The position numbers and the translations under genes were made by a program. From contig NC_009415.2 in NCBI RefSeq assembly GCF_000002875.2, forward strand, positions 1,374,001 to 1,438,000: DNA of 64,000 nucleotides, in the 5' to 3' direction. Positions within the stretch are counted from its first letter, which is position 1. Each line of letters starts with the position of its first letter. This document shows, in pieces, positions 10,801 to 19,600 of this stretch. This DNA is from Leishmania infantum JPCM5 (Eukaryota; Euglenozoa; Kinetoplastea; Trypanosomatida; Trypanosomatidae). The notes under the pieces were generated by a model that was given only the letters and a program-made list of their open reading frames with translations, did not search any database and had not been told where the DNA came from.

Positions 10801-11319
10801 CGGAACCGTCGGTACACCGTTGGACTGCGCCACAATCGTTGAGGCGATCTTGTCTCCCAACGCAAACATGGCATCTTCAGACGGGCCAAGAAAGGTGACG
10901 CGTTTTGACTTCATGCACTCGCGCGGCAGTGCCGGGTTCTCGGAGGCGTGGCCCCAGCCGGGGTAGATGGCGTCACACATGTTCTGCAGCGCTGTCTGCA
11001 TAATGACATCCACGTTTGCGTAGTTGTTGCTATTCATGCCGCCCGGAACAGGAATATGCTTGTCCGCGAGCGAGATGAATTCGGCGTTCGCCTTTAGGTC
11101 CTCTGGGGTGGCCATCACCACGAACTGAACCGCATCGGAGTCACCCGTGTGCTCGTACATCCACGATCGAATCGAGTCCATCCCCTTCACGGCGGCGAGT
11201 CCGTTGTTGGCAATAAGAAGGCGCTTGATCGGCATTATAGCCCCGAGCGAGCTACACAGCTGCTCCATGGAGTCGTACCGGAACCCCACCGGGGAACTCT
11301 TTTCCTGCATCGCTTCCAT
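4813..11319 (-). CDS. ACC: Acetyl-CoA carboxylase (multidomain, eukaryotic type)
   Basis: Predicted 2168-residue enzyme making malonyl-CoA from acetyl-CoA, bicarbonate and ATP, the first committed step of fatty-acid synthesis and elongation. Domain order is standard: biotin carboxylase in the first ~550 residues (IANNGLAAVKGMDSIRSW at the N-terminus; GGGGKGIR glycine loop of the ATP-grasp fold; LELNPRIQVEHPVSE), then the biotinyl domain with EVMKM, biotin Lys about K696, a long central region (about 800-1400), and the carboxyltransferase halves in the C-terminal third (for example NSGARLGLS and GFSGGMRDMFDEV). Length is close to other eukaryotic ACCs and no break is seen. The frame is open to 11673, but the ATG at 11319 (MEAMQEKS) is preferred because the upstream extension is His/Thr/Ser-rich, reads through CA repeats and lies over the probable splice region. 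A cytosolic location is expected, as no organelle presequence is obvious. Confidence 0.97.
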   Translation of the reverse strand: MEAMQEKSSPVGFRYDSMEQLCSSLGAIMPIKRLLIANNGLAAVKGMDSIRSWMYEHTGDSDAVQFVVMATPEDLKANAEFISLADKHIPVPGGMNSNNYANVDVIMQTALQNMCDAIYPGWGHASENPALPRECMKSKRVTFLGPSEDAMFALGDKIASTIVAQSNGVPTVPWSGDSIRLPPKTFSVDAAAYEKAYVNSPEECEEVCRRIGFPVMIKASEGGGGKGIRSCKCLKDVKSLFFAVSEEVKGCHIFVMRMLENVRHLEVQLLADCYGNCIAVRTRDCSVQRRHQKIIEEGPAFGVDPAIITAMERAAIQLACAVKYCGLGTVEYMYDKETHKFYFLELNPRIQVEHPVSEMISGVNLPAALFCVGMGIPLDRIPEVRAFYGEDPYGTTPIDFSARQSVPPKCHTIAVRVTAEDTDEGFRPTSGKVEEIAFKNSKECWGYFSVGSGGEIHQYADSQFGHIFSSGETREDARRGMVLALRKLVVRGEIRTSTSYAMELLETSAFRDCDVSTAWLDGMIAKKAAEAPAHQRSIHSALIAASIYRNMRWMQEHKDKYIAFLAAGHVPSTEYLSNLHTESYVSRSEKYTLSAGMVSLNEYAISLNGSIVLVPYRILTSGALQLTIGDKTLVAYVAEEPNSLRITIGGKVTNFSGDVDPTKIMASVPGRLVRYVIDDDGHVNEGDAFAELEVMKMILPLRARTTGTLHHRAVPGTTIAMGSLLAEITPDDPSKVARPKEIQDPWPTELLVARQYERPDGVTRARRAAESLWLLVNGFHFKEIPIEERVRRAFADLASLGLSSVTLKAVHLPFIPAEICDETEARPQTPSEKYRAIIDAIVDRYVTVEQPFDGHSRQEAIEGLRNTLNDNEAVFQIDFAHNQECHHYVMRSVLKYLESNALLLKSLKGTLSKLVTLKSFAYGSLLLQARYLLRMCSLPSFTERKAQFAEALEEGSLRSLVASGFGYDLLCSIMFDRQMEHLVHICLELFIRREYSGESEIKDLDILKQGTSWYASYSFDPIEDAEVLHMSDELAVGSRRIIGGRGICVMLPDEKLLQSTLASSFRDVVSHYSDDIVIATVFFSVSRESTQSDVARMCRLLMEENAAVFQKFEKLETVYFMAHGMPEGPHFFTFRAETGFQEDTLLRNVLPQSARRLELDRLSNYEVSMHPTPYKDVHVFKAAPKKAGASALEHRMFARVAVTPHDMGMTPWTEVTDVDVGHMLAKCLAALQVARDDSTVKFPDSNHVFVKMIELTFDVRSLQPLLVAAASSYQEKLTELGVRDVEVSFHVKVPSGLIPMRVIAKSPSGYGVSVHVYYESLSNGQLQLHRAETSEDVDYSSTGRSAESLLEMSLTSPMMPAPRGTPHLMRTASKLGDLREMLPSEKEQQISVDMMSEPTETRHRAITLGPYPQLEARDVKRLQARRAGTTYVHDWPAVLNLILRKEWMKLRCALDLPHTSIPKNPLRATELFLCEDGELLSTRRTFAQSCGMVVWMVEYAPPRYFDMELKTAQTRRIVVVANDITFQSGSFAVPEDCVFKAASVLARAQHVPFVYISTNSGARLGLSTEVKKRFLVEFTEKNDIAYLYLTKSDYEELRERKKIQMEAEPLEVKGETRYVIKGVVGGPTEYIGVENLSGSGLVAGEMSKNYSEIPTISLVSGRSVGIGAYLNRLGRRVIQTNDSPLILTGAGALNRLLGKDVYMGNSQLGGKQIMVPNGVTHWCTHHDYGSARVLLRWLDYVPAVLHPRRCTPHRLLWASVDPIDRDVTFCPTSNTQYDPRLLVTGLLGQTGLFDRGSWMETLEGWARTVVVGRATLGGIPCGVILVETRLTKKFDPADPADPTSTSSFITQAGQVWFPDSARKTADALDDFHHERLPCFILANWRGFSGGMRDMFDEVLKFGASIVDNLRVYTAPVFIYIPPGGELRGGAWVVVDPTINHNGVVEMYCDPSSRGGILEPSGVVEIKFRDDDVLQLIRRSRPDLAAMEAKAAREAEKELLPHYRDVAVRFADLHDTYVRMKATGVVRDVVPWKDSRRHFYHKLQRKLKELEVANDMLEVGVVDSLAGGVRKVEECYSVAHPNGPAWGTADQDQLKWLQGLDGTWIGESNGHAALNNSEWAKELQRLLTLHGGEESSMERALAKLFENPAIAKAAKVALDSSACAHSTAE

Positions 11320-12105
11320 CTTTGTGGGCAGCGACGCGTTGGAGATATCTGCGCTCGTGGCACGACACGCCCGTTTCCTCGCCGTAATGCGACTGTGTGT
11401 GCGTGTGTGTGTGTGTGATCTATGCACAGGGAAGGGTTGACAGTTTGGGAAGCGAGCGTGTGAGGCACAACGGAAAAGCACAACGCGTTGCGTTATCTCC
11501 GCTCCACGGAAGTGACGTGCGGCGTGGGCGAGAAAAGCTGATGGTGCACAGAAGGCTAAAGAGAGAGAAATGTGAGAGGGGGAGAGACAAGTTCCGAGAG
11601 CCTGGCTCGACTTGCATACACTCCGAGGAGCGCCACGTGCGCCGCCTTTCCTCTCCCCTTCCCCATCCCGCACGGCATCGCGGCACCGACGGTGGAAACG
11701 CGGTGAGAGGGGAGGGAGATGGAGAAGAGGCCTGCCTTCGACGCATGGGTGTGCATCACAGCATCGATCCTGTTCTTACATGGGAAAGCAAACACACATC
11801 GGCAATGGTGAAGAGGGGCACTCGTGCGAGATCCGAGGTCGAAGCTGCGGTATCTGCCTGGAGTGTCTGTCTTCCTACGCACTCGTGCTTGCTCCTTCGC
11901 CTTCTGCCTCTGGGCACACACCCACACACACAGTCCCACAACAGTGCGCGCGTCCGCGCGAGAACGACTCCGCGCCGCTTTCTTACCCGCAAACAAAGTC
12001 GCCTACTCAAGAAGCACGGAGGCCCTTCAGAGCGGCGCACAGACAGGCCAATGCCGCGCGCTCGCTAAGAAACCCACACGCATGCCGACAGGTCCAGTGA
12101 GCATC
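11320..12105. other. Spacer between PP4R3-like gene and ACC
   Basis: Holds the 3' UTR of the PP4R3-like gene and the leader of ACC. A GT/AC microsatellite lies at about 11394-11417. On the minus strand pyrimidine-rich runs precede AG dinucleotides around 11376-11425, candidate acceptors for ACC. No gene is supported. Confidence 0.55.
11394..11417. repeat. (GT)n/(AC)n microsatellite
   Basis: Simple dinucleotide run with one interruption, immediately upstream of the ACC gene in transcript sense. Confidence 0.9.
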
Positions 12106-15075
12106 TCAAGCTGCGGACTCCTCTGCACGCACTCGCTTCGCCTCCGCCTCCGCCTCCTCTTCATCGTCGTTCAGCTTGTCGGAGTCGGCGCGGGTGCGCT
12201 TGATGCTCACCCGCCTCGGCAGGCGGTTCTCCTCGTCCTCGAGCAGCGAGCCCCGGCCACTGGGCGGGTCAAGGCACTCCAAGGCGGCCACCGCCGACGA
12301 TGCGAGAGAAGTTGAAGCAGCAAGGGATGAGATACCAGCGGTGCCGCCGCTGTGCTGGTCGGCCGCACTCGAAGTGGCAGCCGCCCCGGGCGGGGAGTCG
12401 GGTGCGCTCAGCGATGACTTGGACGGCTGCGCCGATGGTGGCACGGGTGTTCCCACCTCCTCGTTGTCTGAGTCGTCGTCGATGCTGCTGAGGGATGCGA
12501 GCGGGTCGCCTCCGTTTTCTCCGTCCTCGTCGCTGGTGGCCGCGGTGGAGTGGATCAGGCCGTGCAGACGTGCCTCAGAGCCGCCGTCCATAATCGGCGT
12601 GCCGAGCGGCGACTCCAGGCCAAAGTCGATCGCGGCGGCGTCGAAGTCGGCGAAGCCCGATATGGCGGAGCGTTCCACCGAGCTGGCGAGGCTGGAGGTC
12701 TCGGCTTCGGCCAGCTGGGCCTGCTCTGGGGTTTCCTCCAGTGCCCTCTGCAGGCGCTCGTACAGCACTGGCACCTTCTTGGATAGACGCTCGCCGAACT
12801 GCGAGAGTAGGACGGTGGCGACCGCCTCAAAAGGCCGCGCCGGCGGCGCTGCTGCCGTGGACGTCTTCTCCGCCTTGCTGATCGAGTCGTCGCCGTGGAG
12901 GATGGTGACAAACGGGCTTGGGCCCAACGAGCCGCCGCTGCTCATGGAGAAAGTGCCTTGAAGCTTCTCGCGGTGGACACCCTCGCAGACAGCGGCGACC
13001 AGGTGCGCCAGTGATGAGCTCAGCACATTGTCGCGGTGACTACACTGCAGGTACAGCAACAACGCTGTATGCAGCAGACTCGGCGCAGGGTCACCGGTGA
13101 CGAGAGTCACGAGGCGTGCATCGCGACGGTCTAGCACGGTGGCCAGGAAAGACGTGACAGAAGACTGCAAGTTTGCCATCCGCCGCTGTGGTGAAACGAG
13201 CGTCGTGGCCAGCGCCGGCATCAGCTTCGACAACGTGAGCACCTCAAGCAAGCTATCGCACCGCGATGCATCCACCTTGGAGATGACGACCGCGACAATA
13301 CGGAGGCCGTACACAATTTGCCGCTCTTGCACCAACGAAAGCTGAAGCGCACCGCCCGTGAACGGGAAGCAAGCACCGTTATCGCCGCCCCCGCTCGGGG
13401 GCGCCGGCGCCGTCACTCGCGCTGCCTGGTCCAGCATCTGTACGAGGTGCTCGGCGAGGTAAAAAAGCGGCGGGCGGTCCACATTGTTGCCCTCGATCCA
13501 GAAGCGCAGCACCTCGTGCCGGCGCGCCTCCAGCTGCGCGTTGTCGCCGAACATGGCGAGCGTCAGGGGGACCCCCACACCGCAGCACTGCACAGCATCA
13601 ACGACGGACTGCGCCTCGGCACCCGAGCGGACTACCGTGATAGCGCGCAGCAGCAGCCGCAACAGGCACCGATCCGGGACCGCGTGCGCCTCGGCCACTA
13701 GATCCTCTACACACTCCGGAAAGTGCGAGGCGCAGCTGTAGAGGGTGTCGCACACGAGCTGCACCGCGCGCGGCGGCTCCACCGCCCACTGCTGCGCCGG
13801 AGGGTGCGCCAGCGTGCTGTCATAGTAACGCAGTGCGCACTCCAGCACCGCCGTCAGAAACGGCAGGGCCCCGACTCGCACAAGCGAGGAGAAGATCTCG
13901 GCGCGCATGTCAATGCCGATCATCGCGTTCTTCACCGTCTTGGCCACGTCGCCGACGAAGGCCGCCAACTCAAACAGGTGCGCCACCTTGCCGGGTTCAA
14001 TAGAGGCGGGGTCCGCAGAAGGCGAGTCGAGCCGTACCGCCTCCACGGTTGTGCGGAAGGCGTTGGGCAGGATCGTGGGCGACGCGACGACATCGGTCAG
14101 CAAGTTCATGGTGAAGCGCAGCGTGAAGGTGCTGAGGAGTGAGTAGGAGGCCGCATCGGCCGGCTCGAGGTTCAGCGGTATCAAGTCTCTCAGGAACCCA
14201 CACGAGTACAAGACGTGGATGCGCGGCAGCATCGACTCTGGCAGGTGGCACGGGTCGTGAAAGGTGGCCCGCCGCTCCTCGAAGCTCACAAAGCCGCTCT
14301 CCTTGTCACGCCGGCCAAGGCCGTACTGCACAATGTCGATGCAGTCATCGATGCGCTCATTCTCGACAAGCTGAGCGACGATCTTCCCCTCCGTGTTGTA
14401 GGGGGACTGAAAGAGCGTGAGGACGATGCGTGCGATGAGCTCCATCGATGCGGTGTCCTGCTTCTCCCTGCTGGCGTGAAAGAGCTGCGCCAACTTCGTG
14501 AAGTATTGCGGGTCCTCGCGGACGTAGAGGCCAAAGCGCTTGTTCTGTGCCTGCGCCGCGTCCAGGATGCCGGCGAGGTTGTGTGGGTGCACGAGGAACT
14601 TGTCCGCAAGCGCTGGCACCCGTTCATCCTGTACGCGGCGCAGCCGCTCCGACTGCTGATACGACTTGATCTGGCGGTAAATGAACTCACAGCCGTCCTT
14701 GTCATCGAAGCTGCACGCGATTTCGTTGCTGACCGCCTCGTCATACCACAGCAGAATGGTCTCGCCCTGAATCGTGTAGACGTCGTCCAGACTGACGTAG
14801 CTGGAGAGGAGGAGGTCGTTGGGGTTGTCAGTGGAAAAGATCTGCAGCCGCGCCGCGAGCCTCGTGCCCGTTTCCTCGTCTGTCGCCTTCCCTCGCTTGC
14901 CGCCTCCCCCAGCGGAAACCCCTGCTGCGCCGCCACCGCCGATGGAGCCATCCGCGGAGCTTATCGGCAGCTGCTCCTTCACGATGGAGACGACGCCAAA
15001 CCCGATTTCTGTCCACTGGCCCGTCTCATGCGAGGCGAACAGCTTTGCCTTCGTGATCGGGTCTGCGCTTTCCAT
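12106..15075 (-). CDS. Protein phosphatase 4 regulatory subunit 3 (SMEK/PP4R3-like)
   Basis: Predicted 989-residue homologue of the SMEK/Psy2 regulatory subunit that directs PP4 phosphatase to substrates in DNA-damage and cell-cycle control in other eukaryotes. Residues about 10-145 look like the N-terminal PH/EVH1-like domain (YVSLDDVYTIQGETILLWYD; CEFIYRQIKSYQ). A SMK-1 domain follows from about residue 155 (LADKFLVHPHNLAGILD; FTKLAQLFHASREKQDTASM; LVENERIDDCIDIVQYGLG), then a helical, armadillo-like middle. The last ~190 residues are acidic, Ser-rich and disordered, with basic clusters near the end (RVSIKRTRAD, AKRVRAEE) that could be nuclear localisation signals. The start is the ATG at 15075. 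The J-Ser-rich tail and a long insert around residues 690-760 have low-complexity composition. The family is clear; partner specificity in this organism is inference. Confidence 0.93.
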   Translation of the reverse strand: MESADPITKAKLFASHETGQWTEIGFGVVSIVKEQLPISSADGSIGGGGAAGVSAGGGGKRGKATDEETGTRLAARLQIFSTDNPNDLLLSSYVSLDDVYTIQGETILLWYDEAVSNEIACSFDDKDGCEFIYRQIKSYQQSERLRRVQDERVPALADKFLVHPHNLAGILDAAQAQNKRFGLYVREDPQYFTKLAQLFHASREKQDTASMELIARIVLTLFQSPYNTEGKIVAQLVENERIDDCIDIVQYGLGRRDKESGFVSFEERRATFHDPCHLPESMLPRIHVLYSCGFLRDLIPLNLEPADAASYSLLSTFTLRFTMNLLTDVVASPTILPNAFRTTVEAVRLDSPSADPASIEPGKVAHLFELAAFVGDVAKTVKNAMIGIDMRAEIFSSLVRVGALPFLTAVLECALRYYDSTLAHPPAQQWAVEPPRAVQLVCDTLYSCASHFPECVEDLVAEAHAVPDRCLLRLLLRAITVVRSGAEAQSVVDAVQCCGVGVPLTLAMFGDNAQLEARRHEVLRFWIEGNNVDRPPLFYLAEHLVQMLDQAARVTAPAPPSGGGDNGACFPFTGGALQLSLVQERQIVYGLRIVAVVISKVDASRCDSLLEVLTLSKLMPALATTLVSPQRRMANLQSSVTSFLATVLDRRDARLVTLVTGDPAPSLLHTALLLYLQCSHRDNVLSSSLAHLVAAVCEGVHREKLQGTFSMSSGGSLGPSPFVTILHGDDSISKAEKTSTAAAPPARPFEAVATVLLSQFGERLSKKVPVLYERLQRALEETPEQAQLAEAETSSLASSVERSAISGFADFDAAAIDFGLESPLGTPIMDGGSEARLHGLIHSTAATSDEDGENGGDPLASLSSIDDDSDNEEVGTPVPPSAQPSKSSLSAPDSPPGAAATSSAADQHSGGTAGISSLAASTSLASSAVAALECLDPPSGRGSLLEDEENRLPRRVSIKRTRADSDKLNDDEEEAEAEAKRVRAEESAA

Positions 15076-16629
15076 GGCTGGTGGCGCTCCCTCCGAGGCG
15101 GTGAGCGAGGGAGGCCGGATATGTGTGTGTGGCGGGGAAGCGCTTCGATGCCCGGGTAACCGTGTCGGTGCGACTGTACCTGCGGTGTCTTCTATGGGAA
15201 GGGAGGATAGCGGGTGAGTGTGCGAAGGAGGGAAGGTGCCACCTCGCCTCTCTCTCGCACGGCTGCTTTATATTGTATATGGCACTTCTATTTTCGGATG
15301 TGTGCGTCGGTTGTCCGCGCTGCAGGCGGCTGACTGCTCGCCTCTTGCAGTCGTGAGACCGAGGGAGGGAACGGATTGGTGATGCAGCCAGGGCGAGACA
15401 GAGCGTCCGACGCTGCGGCGGCGGCTGGTGCGCGTCACGGATGGAGGACAAGGGAAGAAGGGGCGGGCTCGCCAAATCAAAAGCGTCTAGACCGGCCCGC
15501 GAGATCGCACCAACGGCTCTCACACGAGGAGACCACTCACCGAGTGGCACCCGACAGGAGAGAAGGGGGGAAGGGGAAGGGCAGCAAGCAGAGAAGCCAC
15601 GTTCACCGTATTGATTATGCACCGTTACATGCAAAGGCAAAACGAAAAGAAGAGGAAAGTAAAAGTTCTTCGCAGCAGCACCGTGTGCGCACCGAGAGAG
15701 GTCGGCGAGAGTGTGTTGCCCTCCTCGGCCTGCGCTGTTGTGCTCTCCACCGAGGGACGGCGAGAAGACAGTTCAAGAGGCCCCTCAAAGCGATGTCTCC
15801 TCTACTCAGTGGCACACACGCACGCGCACGCACCCGGCCTTCCTGCGGATATGGGGTGGGGTGCGGAAGTACGAGTTCGAGGAGTGGGGGGGGGAGGCCG
15901 AGCGGGGCAGCTGTTGGAGGCAGCGAAACAAAAGAGTGCAGAGGAAGGATGGCGCGATGGTGGGAGAGAGGCGAGGGCAGGGCAGCGATGGCACACGATG
16001 GGGGAAGGGAGGAGAAAGCGGTGGGCGACGAGTCGATCCACGAGCAAAGCAGAGGTGTCAGCGGGTGCTCGTAAAAGAGCCTGGCGTGCGTGCGTGCTGA
16101 GCCCTGCGAATGGGTCCCACCTCTACTGAAAAGCGCGCCGTGGCTCTGTCATGTTTGCAAGTCGAGTCCGTCAAGTCTAATCTTCAAGTCTCAGTTGTGC
16201 ACATGTGCAGAGGGAGAAAGAAAATGTACTCTAGCGCGGTAGTGGAGCGCAGAGAGAAGAGATGCACGCACACGCACAAGCACGAGCACCAAAAGACAGA
16301 GAGGAGGATGCAGGCGGACGAGAGCGAGAAGGAGCGAACGGAAGAGCCGAAGCGCGTGCTGCAGCAAACAACATGAGGGTAGAGAAGGTGGCAGTAGTGG
16401 CGGTAGAAGAGGTGTCGGAACATATGGAGCAGGGGCACCGTCTGCAGGATTCGCATTGGAAGGAAACAAGTCGGCTGAGCAGCTGAGCTGACGAAGGCGA
16501 AAGAAAAACACCACCCCGAAACGCCTTCCTTGCGGCACACGAAACGACACCCCGTTATGATGGCATTTACACGCTGTGCATCACGCCGTCTTCCCTCGCT
16601 TACTGCACTCCCCTCACTTCTCTGCCGAT
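15076..16629. other. Spacer between coiled-coil gene and PP4R3-like gene
   Basis: About 1.5 kb of pyrimidine-rich (minus strand) and low-complexity DNA containing the 3' UTR of the 1912-residue protein gene and the leader of PP4R3. A G9 run lies near 15888. No gene is supported. Confidence 0.55.
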
Positions 16630-19600
16630 CTAGCGAGCGCTCTGCGAGGCCGCTGAATGGCCGAGCTGGGCGCCGCGCAAGAGGAGATCGTCCACCTCGG
16701 CGGCCAGCGCGTTTGCCCGCTCCAGCCGCGTTGCGTTCCGTGACCGCTGGTCGCTCAGCATTTTTGAGTAGCGGAGGAAGGACTGTGACAGCTCCAGCGA
16801 GTCGACAGACAGACTTCGGCATCGTGTGGGGGTCGTGTCATGTGAAGCTAGCGACATGGTACCTTGGGTTCCGCGAGACGTCTTCGCTGCTGAGGGGCTG
16901 GAGACTGCGCGTCGAGGGCTGCTCTGTGCGGTGATGCCCCACGCAGCGATGCTTGCACCACCTTCTCCCGACGAGACACCTTGGTTGCTGCGGCGGGGAG
17001 ATGGTGAGACCGTGAGGGCCTGCGACGAGTTCTCCGCCTTATCCTGGGGACTGGTGGTCCTGCCGCTTTCCTGCACGTTCCTCGACCCTTGATGAAAGGA
17101 GCCGTCACGCGCAGGCGCTGCGGGGTCAGCACCTGAGGCTTCTAGCAGAAACGCCACACGCTCGCGCAGCTGCATCACCTCCGTCTCCCACTGCTCCCGC
17201 TCCTGCTCCATCAGGCCAGCAACACACGCGGTTAGCCACGCCGCCTTCTCCGTCGCGCACCGCGCATACAGTTCTGTGGCGCCGAAGAGATGCATCTCGA
17301 AACTCGCCAACGTCGCCACACAGGCCATCTCTGCAGCAGCACCCGCATCGCCTGCCAGCCCATGTTGAAGGCGCGCCACCGCTGCCCGCTCCTGCTGCAC
17401 TTGCCGCTCGCAGTCCTCCTCGACGGACCGCAGGCGGCCCTCCAGCAATGCCTTTTCAGTGGCCAGTCGTGCCACGTTCCTCTCGGAGCGGCGCAGCTTC
17501 TCCGTGTGCTCGAGCCTCAGCAGTTCCGTTTGGCGTTCCACAGCCCGCTGGATAGATGACTGGGTGGCGCGCCGGCATTGCTGGAGCTCGTCCTCCAGCA
17601 GCCGCTGGTGGCCCGCCAGCTCGTCGATTTCGGACAGGCAGCTCTGCCGTATGAGCTGTGTGTCACGCGAGTACTTTTCGGCCCAGCTCGCCGCCTCTGA
17701 CTTCAGCTGCTGTTCCAGCTCTCCGTAGCGGGCCTCCGCTCTGGACTGCTCCCTCGCAGCCGCGGCGAGGGAGTCGGACAAGGCGCGCACCTTCGCCTCG
17801 TAGCGCTCCACATCGACGCGGTGGCGCGCCTGCAGCGCTTCCTCAACCGCGGCGCACGCTGTTCGCAGCTGCTGCGACATCTCCGCCTGCGTGCCGCGCA
17901 GCTGCGTGTCGTACTCGCGCATCGCCGTCATGAGCGTGCGCGTGGTCGACTCCGAGGCGGCGTAGAGAACGAGGAGATGCTCCTTAGACAGCGCCAGCTG
18001 GCTAAAGTCCTCGGCATCCTGAGCGGCCCACACCTGCGCCTCAGCGGACGCCTTGGAGAGGGAGGCGGCGCGATGGGCCACTCCAACCAGCGACTTTGCC
18101 TCCGCCAGCTGCACTTTCGTTTCGACAAGAAGCCTCTCGAGGAATCGCACGCGATCGCGCAGCCCGTGCCTCTCTGGTGTAGAGCCGGCGGGCGAGGTGG
18201 TGGAGCCCACAGCGCTGGTGGTGGCGCCGAGGGAGCTGCGCTGCGAACAAGCAGCCTGAATGGGGTTGTCGGGAAGCCCAGGTGACGAGGGCGGGGTCAC
18301 GGGTAGCGACGGCGCTTTCGGCTCCGGCGATGAGGGTGGCACCGTCCTCACCGCAGCCGCCACGTCTGCAGGTAAGGTGGCATCGGGGCCGGCACCCCTC
18401 TGATGAGCGGATGCGATTCCTGGTACGTGAGCGAGAACTTGCGCCCGCAGCTGCGCCATCGCACTCGCATTCTCCGAGAAGCGCTGCAGCAATCTCTCCG
18501 AGAACTCATCGGCCTCCACCAGCACGCCGCTCACGCTATAAAATGTCTCCTCGCGGCCCGTGGTGTCGACGTAGAAGGCGTCTAGCGCTCGGGTATACCG
18601 GTCCGCAAGCGCGCTCAGCCGCTCCTGCCACGACTCCGTCGACGCTAGGGACGCCTGCGCCGAGCCGGCCTCTCGGGAAGTGGGATACTGTTGTCGTTGT
18701 TGCTGAGCGTCCGCGTGCATCTCCCCTGCAAGAGAACGCTGCTCCGCCAGTAGGCCCCTCATGCTCTCTCGCAGGCTCGCCAGCGCCTCCTCAGAGTGAG
18801 CCCGCTTCTCCTGGATGACAGCGAGTTCGGCCGCGTGATCGCGTCTGTGCGCAGCAGCCCCACGCAGCGCTGCCAGGCGCACAAGTTCAAGGAGGTGGCG
18901 CACCGTCGAGGGCACATCGGCCTGTCCCACCTGGTGGCTGAACGCAGCGGTCAGATGAGGAGACGACAGCGCCAGCGCTTCAAGGAAAGGCTCAGCAAGG
19001 AGGGGACCGCACTGCGCTGAAGGGGTGGTGTCGGCTTCGCACTCCGCTTCACATGAGTCACCTGTGGCCGTCACGTAACTCTCGATCGACCGAAGGCGCG
19101 GCACCAGGTCTTCAGGGACGAGCTGCACAAGTGGCGGCGTCATGGCCATTGCGCCGGTGGAGCGGCGCTGACCACCACCATCGCCAGTAGTCACTTCCGC
19201 GTTGTTTGCGTCCACCTCACGCTCACCAGGTGCCCGCCCGCTCACGTCAAGTGCGCTGTCGCCATCGGAGGTGCGCGTCTTTTCCGCGCCGGTTTCTTCT
19301 GGCGGCGGCGCGATTGCACCGCTGACGCGTGCGTTGCGCACCAACTCCTCCTCCTCCGCCTGTGCCGCGTAGGCAGCAAGCTCATCTCTGCGCGCTACCG
19401 AAACCTCTGTCACAGCCTTCCCAGCCGCATCCGCGAAAGCCTCCATCGCAGCTGCCTGATGCTCCGCAAGGCTGCCGTGCGCCAACTCTCGCCACTCGGC
19501 CATTCGAGCAGTAAAGACGAGAGTGCTGCGGCGGGCACGCCGCTCCTCGGTGGCGGTACGCAGCAGCAGCTCCGTGTAGTGTACCTCCGCGTCATACAGC

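Noticed and set aside
11320..11673. 118-residue N-terminal extension of ACC
   Set aside because: Reads through AC repeats and the splice region; the conserved protein begins near the ATG at 11319.
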